From Flammeovirgaceae bacterium UBA2786 (GTDB taxonomy: Bacteria; Bacteroidota; Bacteroidia; Cytophagales; Cyclobacteriaceae), in contig DEIA01000022.1 in the NCBI GenBank assembly GCA_002352225.1, forward strand, positions 14,624 to 78,623: 64,000 nt of DNA. The letters are read 5' to 3'. Below, piece after piece: positions 8,188 to 15,891 of the stretch (position 1 is the stretch's first letter; every line of letters begins with the position of its first letter). The notes beneath the pieces were generated by a model. That model saw only the letters and a program-made list of their open reading frames with translations. It did not search any database and was not told where the DNA came from. The translations under genes and the position numbers were made by a program.

Positions 8188-8829
8188 ATGAAACTTTCAA
8201 CGAAAGGAGAAAATATACTCACACAAATCAACGACAAGAATACCAAACTTGGCGACTTACGAAACATTGCCAAAGACATAAAAAATGACCACGAATTAGC
8301 AATGGAACTTTGGTGGTCCAAACTCTTTTTTGCCCGACAATTAGCTATTTTGATTATGGACAAGAAACTGCTAAGCGAAGAAGTAATTGACAAATTAATT
8401 GGTGACATCGACCAACACAACGAAAAAGAAAAACTTCAACTCATTGATTGGCTAATGGCAAACCAACTTACCAAAGACAAAAGGGCTATTGTTTTGATTG
8501 AAAGTTGGGAAAACAACCCAACGGCACTTAAAAGACGAATTTTTTGGTATTATCAAGGTCGTTTACGTTGGACAGGTCGAACACAGTCAAATAGCGGAGA
8601 GTTATTAACTGAGATTGAAAAACAAATTGAAAATGAAGAAACCGAAGTACAATGGGCAATGAATTTTACAGCAGGCTGGATTGGTGTTTACGAAAAGAAA
8701 TATCGAAAACGGTGTATTGAACTTGGAGAAAGAACAGGTTTGTATAAAGGCAAAATGGTTTCTAAAGGCTGTACTCCTGAATATTTACCAGAGTTCATTA
8801 CTATTGAAAGTAATAAACGGAATTTATAA
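8188..8829 (+). CDS. AlkD-like DNA alkylation repair protein
   Basis: The 213-residue product resembles the DNA alkylation repair enzyme family of HEAT-like repeat glycosylases that excise N3- and N7-alkylated purines. It is helical throughout, with the W-W-S-K-L-F-F-A-R-Q and W-A-M-N-F-T-A-G-W-I-G regions typical of the family, and ends with a conserved G-C-T-P-E-Y segment. It lies between repeat elements C and D on the same strand and looks like a one-gene cassette. Substrate range cannot be judged from sequence. The N-terminal start at 8188 (ATG, M-K-L-S) is unambiguous because no earlier start fits. Confidence 0.7.
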   Translation: MKLSTKGENILTQINDKNTKLGDLRNIAKDIKNDHELAMELWWSKLFFARQLAILIMDKKLLSEEVIDKLIGDIDQHNEKEKLQLIDWLMANQLTKDKRAIVLIESWENNPTALKRRIFWYYQGRLRWTGRTQSNSGELLTEIEKQIENEETEVQWAMNFTAGWIGVYEKKYRKRCIELGERTGLYKGKMVSKGCTPEYLPEFITIESNKRNL

Positions 8830-8865
8830 TTCTTGTGGCAACTGAACGGAGTATAGGAGCGGCAG

Positions 8866-9003
8866 CGTGTAACATCGTATTGGCAATAGGCGGGCTGAAT
8901 GCATCATATCAACGAAAAATTCAGCTCCACATATTTTGGAATTCTTCAATCGAACTTTTATGCTAAAAATTCGTACTTAAGGCGATAGGCAACCCGATGT
9001 GGG
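8866..9003 (+). repeat. attC-like imperfect inverted repeat D (right end eroded)
   Basis: The left end reads GTAACATCG, then TTGGCAATAGGCG. The right end reads GGCGATAGGCAA, then CGATGT, so ACATCG/CGATGT and most of the next 12 positions pair. The inner stem GCTGAAT/ATTCAGC lies at about 8894-8925. A shared GAACTTTTATGCTAAAA stretch links it to element A. The terminal GTTR seen in A, B and C is absent here. Confidence 0.5.
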
Positions 9004-9028
9004 ATATTTTAATTTGAGACATTAAATA

Positions 9029-9583
9029 ATGGAGAAGATAATTTTCAAACTTAAATTGCTTTGGCCTTTTCAAGTGTTTACAATTTTTGTGAGATACCTG
9101 CTGGGCATAGCCTTCGTATGGGCAAGTATTTTAAAAATAGAAGGAATACGATTTGAACCTCAGTCGGGCGAGAATATGCCGATTGATTCATTGTCTCATC
9201 TTTTAGAGGCTATGTATCGTTCAGGTTTTTATTGGTATTTTATTGGATGGGGACAATTCATAGCAGGGGTTTTAATCATGTCACAAATGTTTAGCACATT
9301 AGGTGCAGTTGTATATTTTCCGATTATGTTAAGCATTTTTATTCTTACCACAGCTTTTCAAGGACCCGTTTTTTTGATAATGACGTCTTCCATGCTTCTT
9401 GCAAATATTTATTTGCTATTGTGGGATTGGAATAGATTAAAATTCTTGATTTTAAATAAACCAGGTGAATATGTCGATCAATCTACTCAGTTTTCAAAGA
9501 ACAGAAGCTGGACTTACCTGGGGATATTTTTATGTGTAGTAATTGTAATTTTTCGCGTAATAAGTACAAGGCATTTGGTTTGA
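9029..9583 (+). CDS. DoxX-like four-helix membrane protein
   Basis: The protein has 184 residues and four to five predicted membrane helices, with a polar loop after the first helix (residues about 38-60). The pattern of helix one ending A-F-V-W-A-S-I-L-K-I, then a G-W-G-Q-F-I-A-G-V helix and a third helix with T-T-A-F, fits the DoxX/MauE-like family. Members of that family sit in the inner membrane and are often linked to redox or thiol chemistry. No catalytic motif is evident, so the assignment rests on topology and general resemblance. It directly follows repeat element D. Confidence 0.5.
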   Translation: MEKIIFKLKLLWPFQVFTIFVRYLLGIAFVWASILKIEGIRFEPQSGENMPIDSLSHLLEAMYRSGFYWYFIGWGQFIAGVLIMSQMFSTLGAVVYFPIMLSIFILTTAFQGPVFLIMTSSMLLANIYLLLWDWNRLKFLILNKPGEYVDQSTQFSKNRSWTYLGIFLCVVIVIFRVISTRHLV

Positions 9584-9675
9584 CCAATTTCAAACATCTA
9601 AACTGCAACAAACCTTTTCAATATGAAGTGTGATCTGGTGAAATTTAAAAAAATTCTCTCCGCATACCAGGCACA

Positions 9676-9717
9676 TACCAATGTCGTGCAAACCACCGCA
9701 ATACCACCGCATTGGTA
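9676..9717. repeat. 8-bp inverted repeat enclosing a tandem repeat
   Basis: TACCAATG (9676-9683) and CATTGGTA (9710-9717) form a perfect inverted repeat. Between them ACCACCGCA occurs twice in tandem with an 11-base period (9692-9700 and 9703-9711). It sits about 70 bases upstream of the Crp/Fnr gene and could be an operator. Confidence 0.5.
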
Positions 9718-9784
9718 AGAGTCAAATCACCCCGAATTGTTAATTTTGAGCCACCAAGTGGCAAACAATAGCAACAACAGAACA

Positions 9785-10366
9785 ATGCAAAACATACTAT
9801 TTGACTTTATAGCAAAGTACATTTCGCTGACAGAAGATGAGAAGAACGTACTACTCTCATTAGACTTGTTTCACCCGGTAAAGAAAGGCACGATTTTACT
9901 CAAGAAAGGACAGAAATCGCGAGAGAGCTATTTTGTTTTAAAGGGCTGTATCCGGGTCTATTACATTAAAGACGGAGAAGAAAAGACAACAGCTTTCTAC
10001 ACAGAACTAGATGCTTTAACACCTCATTGCGTTGTAAATAATACACCTTCAGATTATTTCATAAGTTGTGTGGAAGATAGCATTCTTCTAATTTCAAATG
10101 CTGATATGACAGTGGAGATAAACAGTAAATTCCCAAAGTTTGATATTATGTGTAGAATGCTATCGGAAGAATTGTTAGCCAAGCAACGAATCGACTTTGA
10201 TGAGTTTAAAACTTCTTCCCCTGAGCAACGCTATCTGAACTTACTACAAAAACGGCCAGACCTTATTCAGCGTGTGCCGCAACACCAGTTAGCGAGTTAT
10301 TTAGGTATCAAACCCCAATCATTAAGCAGGCTAAGAGCAAGGATAATTGAGAAGGATAAAGGGTAA
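9785..10366 (+). CDS. Crp/Fnr-family transcription regulator
   Basis: The 193-residue protein has a cyclic-nucleotide-binding-like beta barrel (about residues 20-110, with K-K-G-T-I-L-L-K and F-V-L-K-G-C-I-R-V-Y) and a long dimerisation helix. A C-terminal helix-turn-helix includes Q-L-A-S-Y-L-G-I-K-P-Q-S-L-S-R near residues 166-180. Such short Bacteroidota members usually lack the residues needed to bind cAMP, and the ligand is unknown. The frame extends upstream to a TTG at 9737, but ATG at 9785 begins the family-typical N-terminus. Downstream genes carry a 14-bp near-palindrome of FNR-like spacing, so they are candidate targets. Confidence 0.85.
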   Translation: MQNILFDFIAKYISLTEDEKNVLLSLDLFHPVKKGTILLKKGQKSRESYFVLKGCIRVYYIKDGEEKTTAFYTELDALTPHCVVNNTPSDYFISCVEDSILLISNADMTVEINSKFPKFDIMCRMLSEELLAKQRIDFDEFKTSSPEQRYLNLLQKRPDLIQRVPQHQLASYLGIKPQSLSRLRARIIEKDKG

Positions 10367-10376
10367 GATTCATTAC

Positions 10377-10421
10377 TTAACTTAAGTGAACCAGATACGG
10401 CCTCCCGCCAATCTACTTTTG
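10377..10421 (+). promoter_or_regulatory. Promoter with 14-bp near-palindrome, upstream of 10451
   Basis: TTAACTTAAGTGAAC (10377-10391) stands exactly 22 bases before TACTTTTG (10414-10421), which matches the Bacteroidota -7 consensus TAnnTTTG. The first 14 bases fit TTnACTTAAGTnAA, a dyad of the size bound by Crp/Fnr dimers. The same layout recurs at 11125 and 16809. Confidence 0.6.
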
Positions 10422-10450
10422 CAGTATCGTTTATTAGTAAAAGTAAAGGC

Positions 10451-11077
10451 ATGCAAAAGAAAATTTTATGGATTGGGCTTGTCCTAATCATGACAAGCGT
10501 GCTTCAGGTTAACGCTCAAAAATCACAAGATGCGAAACAAGGCATTACCAACAGAAAATGGTTTATTGGGAGTACGCTGTTGCTATTAGGTAATTTTGAT
10601 GATACGAACAATCCTGAGTACATACAAATAAATGCAGGATATAGGATTACACCTAAAGATGTTATTCAAGTTAGATTTAAAAGGTCCATTTATGCCTGGC
10701 CACTAGGCATCCCATTCGGACCGGATTTTGATGCACCCGGGTTAAACTATCCCGGACATGCACGCATACTTGCTCCTCAAATTGGATACCAGCGGTTTTG
10801 GTGGAAAGGACTCTATACATCTGTTTATGTATTGAATGCTTTTGAAAAATATAGGGATGAAAGTAAAAAGAAGATTGGAAATGGATTCACATTATATACA
10901 GACTTTTATTTGGGCTACCAATTTAAGTTTTTTAATGACCGTTTCTTTTTTGAACCCGCTATTGGAATTAGCTATTGGCCGATAAGAACTGGTGTTCCGG
11001 ACTCTTTTAAAGCTGTGGAACAAAGGTGGTCTAACTACTTTATTCAACCCGGGCTTGATTTTGGATTTAAATTTTAA
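10451..11077 (+). CDS. Secreted protein of unknown function, copy 1 of a paralogous pair
   Basis: The 208-residue product has a signal peptide (M-Q-K-K, hydrophobic core, cleavage near V-N-A-Q at residue 23). The mature part contains repeated amphipathic, aromatic-rich strands such as Y-R-I-T-P-K-D-V-I and W-W-K-G-L-Y, and it ends in F-G-F-K-F. A terminal aromatic residue is usual for small outer-membrane beta barrels, so a barrel is plausible. It is paralogous to the next gene at 11200, sharing K-W-F-x-G-S-T-L, W-P-L-G-I and W-K-G-L-Y. Both carry the same promoter arrangement and are therefore likely co-regulated. No named family was recognised. Confidence 0.65.
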   Translation: MQKKILWIGLVLIMTSVLQVNAQKSQDAKQGITNRKWFIGSTLLLLGNFDDTNNPEYIQINAGYRITPKDVIQVRFKRSIYAWPLGIPFGPDFDAPGLNYPGHARILAPQIGYQRFWWKGLYTSVYVLNAFEKYRDESKKKIGNGFTLYTDFYLGYQFKFFNDRFFFEPAIGISYWPIRTGVPDSFKAVEQRWSNYFIQPGLDFGFKF

Positions 11078-11124
11078 AATGCCGAGCCTGAATACTTGAA
11101 AAAGTAAGAGTCAATTTTCGCTTC

Positions 11125-11169
11125 TTAACTTTAGTGAACGAGTTATAGTATTTCGCCAATCCACTTTTG
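11125..11169 (+). promoter_or_regulatory. Promoter with 14-bp near-palindrome, upstream of 11200
   Basis: TTAACTTTAGTGAAC (11125-11139) is followed after 22 bases by CACTTTTG (11162-11169). The element differs from the one at 10377 by a single base, and the flanking CGCCAATC and TTTTGCAGTATCGTTTA are also shared. This is consistent with duplication of the whole gene plus promoter. Confidence 0.6.
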
Positions 11170-11199
11170 CAGTATCGTTTAGTATCAAACAGAAAACAA

Positions 11200-11823
11200 A
11201 TGCAAAAGAAAGTTTTATTCCTTGGTTTTGTCATCATGATGATAAGCACGCTCCCACTCAACGCACAGTATGCCAAAACAGATAGTGCATACAAAAAATG
11301 GTTTGTGGGCAGCACTTTATTTTTATTGGGAAATTTAGATAACGTAAACCCGCCCGGCTTTGCTCAACTTAATGTAGGCTATCGTATTACAGGAAAAGAT
11401 GTAATTTCTCTTGAGCTAATAACCTGGAAACATGCCTGGCCACTGGGTATTAATCCATTTTATAATAAGGCATACGGAACACCAGAAGAGAAATATCCTG
11501 GTTATATAAGAGAACATGGTTTTGGTTTTGCTTATCAACGATATTTTTGGAAAGGTCTTTACGCAGCGGTACACCTGGCGCCTATGTGGCAAACCTATAA
11601 AAATGAAAACGGGAATAAGGTGGGAGATGGTTTCATTCTATTCAATACGTATCGCGTTGGCTATCATGTTAAACTATTTAAGGATCGTTTTTTTATAGAA
11701 CCATCTCTTGGTGTTGCCGGACGGCCCTATTACACAGAAATGCCCGCTGGTTTTAAAGAAAAGGATGACAAGTGGCCTAAGTGGACACCTGAACCAGGGC
11801 TGCATTTCGGATATAATTTTTAG
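11200..11823 (+). CDS. Secreted protein of unknown function, copy 2 of a paralogous pair
   Basis: The protein has 207 residues and a signal peptide (M-Q-K-K-V-L, cleavage near L-N-A-Q). It aligns along its length with the product of the preceding gene, sharing the same strand pattern, W-K-G-L-Y, F-K-D-R-F-F and a terminal aromatic residue. It is probably a small outer-membrane beta barrel or a periplasmic beta protein; no enzymatic motif is present. The frame is open to 11167, but the ATG at 11200 matches the start of its paralogue. The next gene begins nine bases after its stop, so the two are likely co-transcribed. Confidence 0.65.
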   Translation: MQKKVLFLGFVIMMISTLPLNAQYAKTDSAYKKWFVGSTLFLLGNLDNVNPPGFAQLNVGYRITGKDVISLELITWKHAWPLGINPFYNKAYGTPEEKYPGYIREHGFGFAYQRYFWKGLYAAVHLAPMWQTYKNENGNKVGDGFILFNTYRVGYHVKLFKDRFFIEPSLGVAGRPYYTEMPAGFKEKDDKWPKWTPEPGLHFGYNF

Positions 11824-11832
11824 TTGCTAATT

Positions 11833-12264
11833 ATGCATAACTCAAAATCATCAGAAAAAGCACTGGAAGACATCAATGTCAGTGTGAAACTGAAGCTTGC
11901 TGCGCTGTGGACGAGTTTAATGTTTCTCATTATCTATCTTGATTATTTTCACTTATACATGCCAGGTAAGGTAGAAGATATTCTGAATGGGAAGGTGTTT
12001 GTATTTGATATCACGCAAGGATTTCTTTTAGCAGCACTCGCCTTAGTAACTATTCCGGCCTTGATGATTTTTCTTTCTGTTGCCTTGCCGGCTAACGTAA
12101 ATCGCTGGGCTAATATCATTATTGCCGCGGTGAATATTCCTTTTATGTTGTTTAATCTGGCAGGAGAAGCCTGGATGCACATGGTGTTTGGCGCTGCTGT
12201 AGAAGTCGTTCTTCTTTGTCTGATTATCCGGTATGCCTGGAAATGGCCTCGTATTGAAACATGA
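11833..12264 (+). CDS. DUF6326-like four-helix membrane protein
   Basis: The 143-residue protein has four predicted membrane helices. After a polar N-terminus it contains L-D-Y-F-H-L-Y-M-P-G, which resembles the start region of DUF6326 proteins. The function of that family is unknown. An upstream TTG at 11824 adds three residues, but the ATG at 11833 is preferred. The gene follows the paralogous secreted-protein gene by nine bases and probably shares its promoter. Similar proteins often lie near AraC-type regulators, and one follows here. Confidence 0.6.
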   Translation: MHNSKSSEKALEDINVSVKLKLAALWTSLMFLIIYLDYFHLYMPGKVEDILNGKVFVFDITQGFLLAALALVTIPALMIFLSVALPANVNRWANIIIAAVNIPFMLFNLAGEAWMHMVFGAAVEVVLLCLIIRYAWKWPRIET

Positions 12265-12284
12265 AAATTATATAATAAAGTTTT

Positions 12285-12335
12285 ATGAAAGTATGCGTGT
12301 ATAGTTTCCTAACCATTGTAGTTCTGTTCTGCTAG
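12285..12335 (+). pseudogene. 16-codon lipoprotein-signal-like remnant
   Basis: ATG at 12285 opens a 16-codon frame: M-K-V-C, then a hydrophobic run ending V-V-L-F-C, directly followed by TAG at 12333-12335. The sequence looks exactly like a lipoprotein signal peptide that stops at the lipobox cysteine. The next 80 bases show no continuing frame, so it is probably the start of a decayed lipoprotein gene. A functional micro-peptide cannot be excluded. Confidence 0.35.
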
Positions 12336-12419
12336 CGGGGAAATTTCAGAAAATAAAGCGATTTTTGGGTTTTAACAAAGGCAGTGCTTTTCAAAACTCT
12401 AATAGTAATAATCTAAAAA

Positions 12420-13541
12420 TTGTTTTACATCGCTTCCATATCGATTGCATTCCTGCTTTCACTTATTCTATTTACAAAACAAGGAAAAACAAAAGCCGAT
12501 GTAATCTTAGCTTTCTGGTTAGTCATAATCGGGGTGCATCTGGCATTTTATTATGCCAGTCTGGTAGCTGATCCATATTATTATCCATACCTGTTAGTGG
12601 GCTACCCATTTCCTTTGCTTCACGGGCCCTTTCTTTATTTCTACACGGCTTCCCTCACTAACCAACACCCGTATTTGAAAAAACACCTTGCCTGGCACTT
12701 TATACCTGTGTTACTTATTTATAGTGTACTCATTCCCTTTTTTCTGCGTCCACATAGCGAAAGACTTGAAGTATTCGCTAACCATGGAGAGGGTTATGAG
12801 TGGTTTTTCATGATCCATCGAATTTTGGTTTTGTTATCAGGTGTGGCATACACCATTCTTTCATTGTGGTTGCTGCATGGGCATATCGGCAATGTACAGA
12901 ATAGATTCTCGCAGACAGAGAAGGTAAATTTGGCTTGGTTGCGATATTTGATTTATGGGGTTGGTGTTGTGTGGTTGGCTGTTTTTTTTGGCAATGACGT
13001 TATCATTTTTTCTTTGGTAGCATTATTTGTTTTGCTGCTGGGTTATTTCGGAATAAAACAGGTTGGCATTTTTACCCAGGCCAGTTTAATCGATTCATCT
13101 GTAGCTTTCAATGTTGTTGATAGTTCCCCGATAGAGGAACGGGAACAGGGAAAGTACCTTAAGTCGACACTATCATCCGAAAGACAAACTGAAATTCACG
13201 CTAAACTTGCCCGGGCTATGGATGAACAAAGATTATTTCTCAATCCTGAGCTTACCATCGCTCAGTTAGCGGAGTCCATAGCGGTTCATCCCAATCATCT
13301 GTCGCAGGTCATTAATTCAATGGAGGCCAAAACTTTTTATGATTTTATAAACACATATCGGATAAACGAATTCAAAAAGTTGGCGGCCCAACCCCAAAAT
13401 CAAAAGTATACGTTACTGGCGTTGGCTTTTGAGTGTGGTTTTAATTCCAAGACAGCCTTTTACAGAAATTTTAAGAACCTTACAGGACAATCGCCAACGC
13501 AATATCTGAAAGACCAGGATATTCAAATTCAGGCGGGGTAG
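12420..13541 (+). CDS. AraC-family regulator with N-terminal membrane domain
   Basis: The 373-residue protein has about seven membrane helices in its first 220 residues and an AraC-type DNA-binding domain at the C-terminus. The DNA-binding part shows L-T-I-A-Q-L-A-E-S and V-H-P-N-H-L-S-Q-V-I-N as the first helix-turn-helix, and the family signature with F-E-C-G-F-N-S-K-T-A-F-Y-R-N-F-K. This architecture is common in Bacteroidota and implies direct signalling from membrane to promoter. The start must be a TTG at 12420, because an in-frame TAA lies six bases upstream and no ATG occurs until well inside the membrane domain. The targets are unknown; the neighbouring envelope genes are candidates. 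Confidence 0.85.
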   Translation: MFYIASISIAFLLSLILFTKQGKTKADVILAFWLVIIGVHLAFYYASLVADPYYYPYLLVGYPFPLLHGPFLYFYTASLTNQHPYLKKHLAWHFIPVLLIYSVLIPFFLRPHSERLEVFANHGEGYEWFFMIHRILVLLSGVAYTILSLWLLHGHIGNVQNRFSQTEKVNLAWLRYLIYGVGVVWLAVFFGNDVIIFSLVALFVLLLGYFGIKQVGIFTQASLIDSSVAFNVVDSSPIEEREQGKYLKSTLSSERQTEIHAKLARAMDEQRLFLNPELTIAQLAESIAVHPNHLSQVINSMEAKTFYDFINTYRINEFKKLAAQPQNQKYTLLALAFECGFNSKTAFYRNFKNLTGQSPTQYLKDQDIQIQAG

Positions 13542-13708
13542 CTTATTCCATCGCTTTACTATTAGTCCCGATATCTAGTTCCACTTTACAGGGACGTTGA
13601 TTACCAACAACATAAGAACATTTCGCCTTGTCTCAAAATGACTCCTTACTCATAGGGTGGAACTTTTCGTTGAGCTACGTGCCATTTCTTTGTGGAAAAA
13701 ATTAATCA

Positions 13709-15211
13709 ATGAAGTCATCGACAAGGGAGAGAACAAATACGCTGACCTTCGGGTGCTTAATCCTCCTTTTTTTACTGCAACCTTTTGCAAAGGTCCATTC
13801 TCAAAACAAAGAGGGCTTTTCACTGAAGAATAAAGAAGTAGTAAAGATTGAGGGTAAAGATTATGTTTTACTAAGAGGTGAATTAACGGTTCCGGAAGAC
13901 AGAAGCAAACCCGATTCAAGAGTTTTAATAATCCCGGTGCAAATTATTAGAGCGTTTGGTGAAAATGCAGCCGAGCCAATTTTTTGGCTTGATGGAGGGC
14001 CGGGAGCGTCCAACATTTTGTCAATAGAAAAAATAGCTTCCGCCTCTCCCTCAAAGTTACTAACCAATCACGATTTTGTGTGTATCGGGTACCGGGGAGT
14101 AGATGGTACAACGGTGCTCAAGTCAAGAAAAATCAACAAATCGTTTAAAGGGCTCCATCATAAAATGCTTAGTGACGAATCCTTGAATAATGTTGAAGCA
14201 AAAATAAAAGCGTATTGCAGCAGTTTAAAAAAAGATGGTATTGATATTAACCAGTACACGATTCTTAATGTGATTGATGATCTTGATTATGCCAGACAGC
14301 TATTAGGCTATGCTAAAATAAACTTGTTATCAGCGAGCTATGGAACACGGGTAGCTTTACTCTATAGTTATAGATACCCATTAGTGATCAGACGCACAAT
14401 TATGATTGGGGCCTGCCCTCCTGGTTATTTTCTAACAAGACAGGAACAGGCAGAAAACATAATAAACTATTACGATAGCTTGTACAAGGTAAGCTCCGGT
14501 ATGGAATATAAAGGATCTATTAAAGATGCGATGCAAAGGGCATTCGACAATTTACCAAGACGATGGGCAACATTTCGATTAGATGCTGATAAGATTAAAG
14601 CCGGAACTACGGGGATGCTCTATGCGCGTGGCTCTGCTGTTTGGGCATTTAATGCTTACTTCAAAGCCGCTAATGAAGGAGACTTTAGTGAGTTATACAT
14701 GTTGCAAAAAATATTCGAGATGAGCAATAAAGCTATTATAGGAGATGTGTATGCCAAAACCGTGAGTGCAGATTGGGAGAACACCATTGACCTTCCCACA
14801 AGAGAGCAATTCAGGAATTCATCTACCCTATTGGGCAACAATATTTCTGCTATATATGGTTCAACCGCTCATGCCTGGTCAATAAAATCAATACCGGATG
14901 AATATAAAAAATGCAGAGTAAGTGAGGATGAAGTACTGGTCATCAGTGGTGATCTCGATTTCAGAACACCTGCTGACATTACTAACAGAGAATTGATGCC
15001 TTTCTTAAAAAACGGAAAGCATATTGTGCTCAAAAATATGTCGCACAGTGACATTCTGTTGAATGTGATGAAGAGTCAGGATTTTCTTTATCAATACTTT
15101 GAGTCAGGAATAGTAGATGAATCATTGATACGTTCCGTTCCAGTCTTGGACCTTACCTCCCAATCGAGACTTGGAAAAGTAAAAATATTTGTAGCAGGTT
15201 TAATCATGTAA
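13709..15211 (+). CDS. Secreted alpha/beta hydrolase, peptidase S33-like
   Basis: The 500-residue protein carries a signal peptide (hydrophobic run near residues 13-30) and an alpha/beta hydrolase fold. The oxyanion region D-G-G-P-G-A is at about 95-100. The nucleophile elbow S-A-S-Y-G-T centres on Ser210, where the usual first Gly is Ser. A likely acid lies in I-S-G-D-L-D-F-R-T-P, and the histidine in N-M-S-H-S-D. The arrangement resembles proline iminopeptidase and tripeptidyl aminopeptidase relatives (S33). Substrate is unknown. The stop overlaps the start of the next gene in a TAATG, so translation of the following membrane proteins is coupled to it. Confidence 0.75.
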   Translation: MKSSTRERTNTLTFGCLILLFLLQPFAKVHSQNKEGFSLKNKEVVKIEGKDYVLLRGELTVPEDRSKPDSRVLIIPVQIIRAFGENAAEPIFWLDGGPGASNILSIEKIASASPSKLLTNHDFVCIGYRGVDGTTVLKSRKINKSFKGLHHKMLSDESLNNVEAKIKAYCSSLKKDGIDINQYTILNVIDDLDYARQLLGYAKINLLSASYGTRVALLYSYRYPLVIRRTIMIGACPPGYFLTRQEQAENIINYYDSLYKVSSGMEYKGSIKDAMQRAFDNLPRRWATFRLDADKIKAGTTGMLYARGSAVWAFNAYFKAANEGDFSELYMLQKIFEMSNKAIIGDVYAKTVSADWENTIDLPTREQFRNSSTLLGNNISAIYGSTAHAWSIKSIPDEYKKCRVSEDEVLVISGDLDFRTPADITNRELMPFLKNGKHIVLKNMSHSDILLNVMKSQDFLYQYFESGIVDESLIRSVPVLDLTSQSRLGKVKIFVAGLIM

Positions 15212-15891
15212 TGAGTATGAATATTAAATGGCTAAGCCGGTTCGCGATTGTAGTTGCTTACCTACCATTGATCTCTTTTATCATTTTTATTGGTTTGTAT
15301 CCGTTACAGTTTTTTTTGTCTGATGGCACAGTAGGTATACTCAATATGAAGAGCGATACGCTTTTGAAAGATAAAGTCTGGAAGACTTTTTTTAACACGC
15401 ATATAATTTTTGGTGGCCTGGCCTTATTGGTAGGCTGGATTCAATTCAATAAGTATATCAGGAATAACTATCGCAGGCTTCACCGAATTGTCGGAATGCT
15501 ATATGTATTTTTTACCTGGTTAAGTGTTCTGGGTATTGGCTATATCAGTTTCTTTGCGGAAGGCGGAGCCATCGCTTTTTTTGGTTTTGTTATAGGCGGG
15601 TTAATCTGGTTTTACACCACTATTCAGGGATACATTACAATCAGAAACGGGCTGTTTACTAAACATCAACAGTATTTAACGTATAGTTATGCTACTTGCC
15701 TTGGAGCTGCAACGTTGCGCATATGGTTGCCAATCTTAGTGAGATATACCGATAATTTTATTTTGTCTTACCAATTGGTATCATGGATCAGTTGGCTTCC
15801 TAATTTGATAGTGGCATTTTTTATTATAAAGAGACAAGCGAGCAAGGCAACAGAGAAAATCAGTCTTATAGGTAATAAACATTTTACATAA
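15211..15891 (+). CDS. DUF2306 membrane protein
   Basis: The 226-residue protein has six or seven predicted membrane helices. A conserved N-T-H-I-I-F-G-G region and R-R-L-H-R-I-V-G-M-L-Y are typical of DUF2306, a family with unresolved function distantly like cytochrome b561-type four-helix proteins. Histidines in helices (for example in T-H-I-I, L-H-R and K-H-Q-Q) could bind cofactors, though this is not shown. Its ATG overlaps the stop of the hydrolase gene, and its own stop overlaps the next ATG, so all three genes are translationally coupled. Confidence 0.75.
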   Translation: MSMNIKWLSRFAIVVAYLPLISFIIFIGLYPLQFFLSDGTVGILNMKSDTLLKDKVWKTFFNTHIIFGGLALLVGWIQFNKYIRNNYRRLHRIVGMLYVFFTWLSVLGIGYISFFAEGGAIAFFGFVIGGLIWFYTTIQGYITIRNGLFTKHQQYLTYSYATCLGAATLRIWLPILVRYTDNFILSYQLVSWISWLPNLIVAFFIIKRQASKATEKISLIGNKHFT

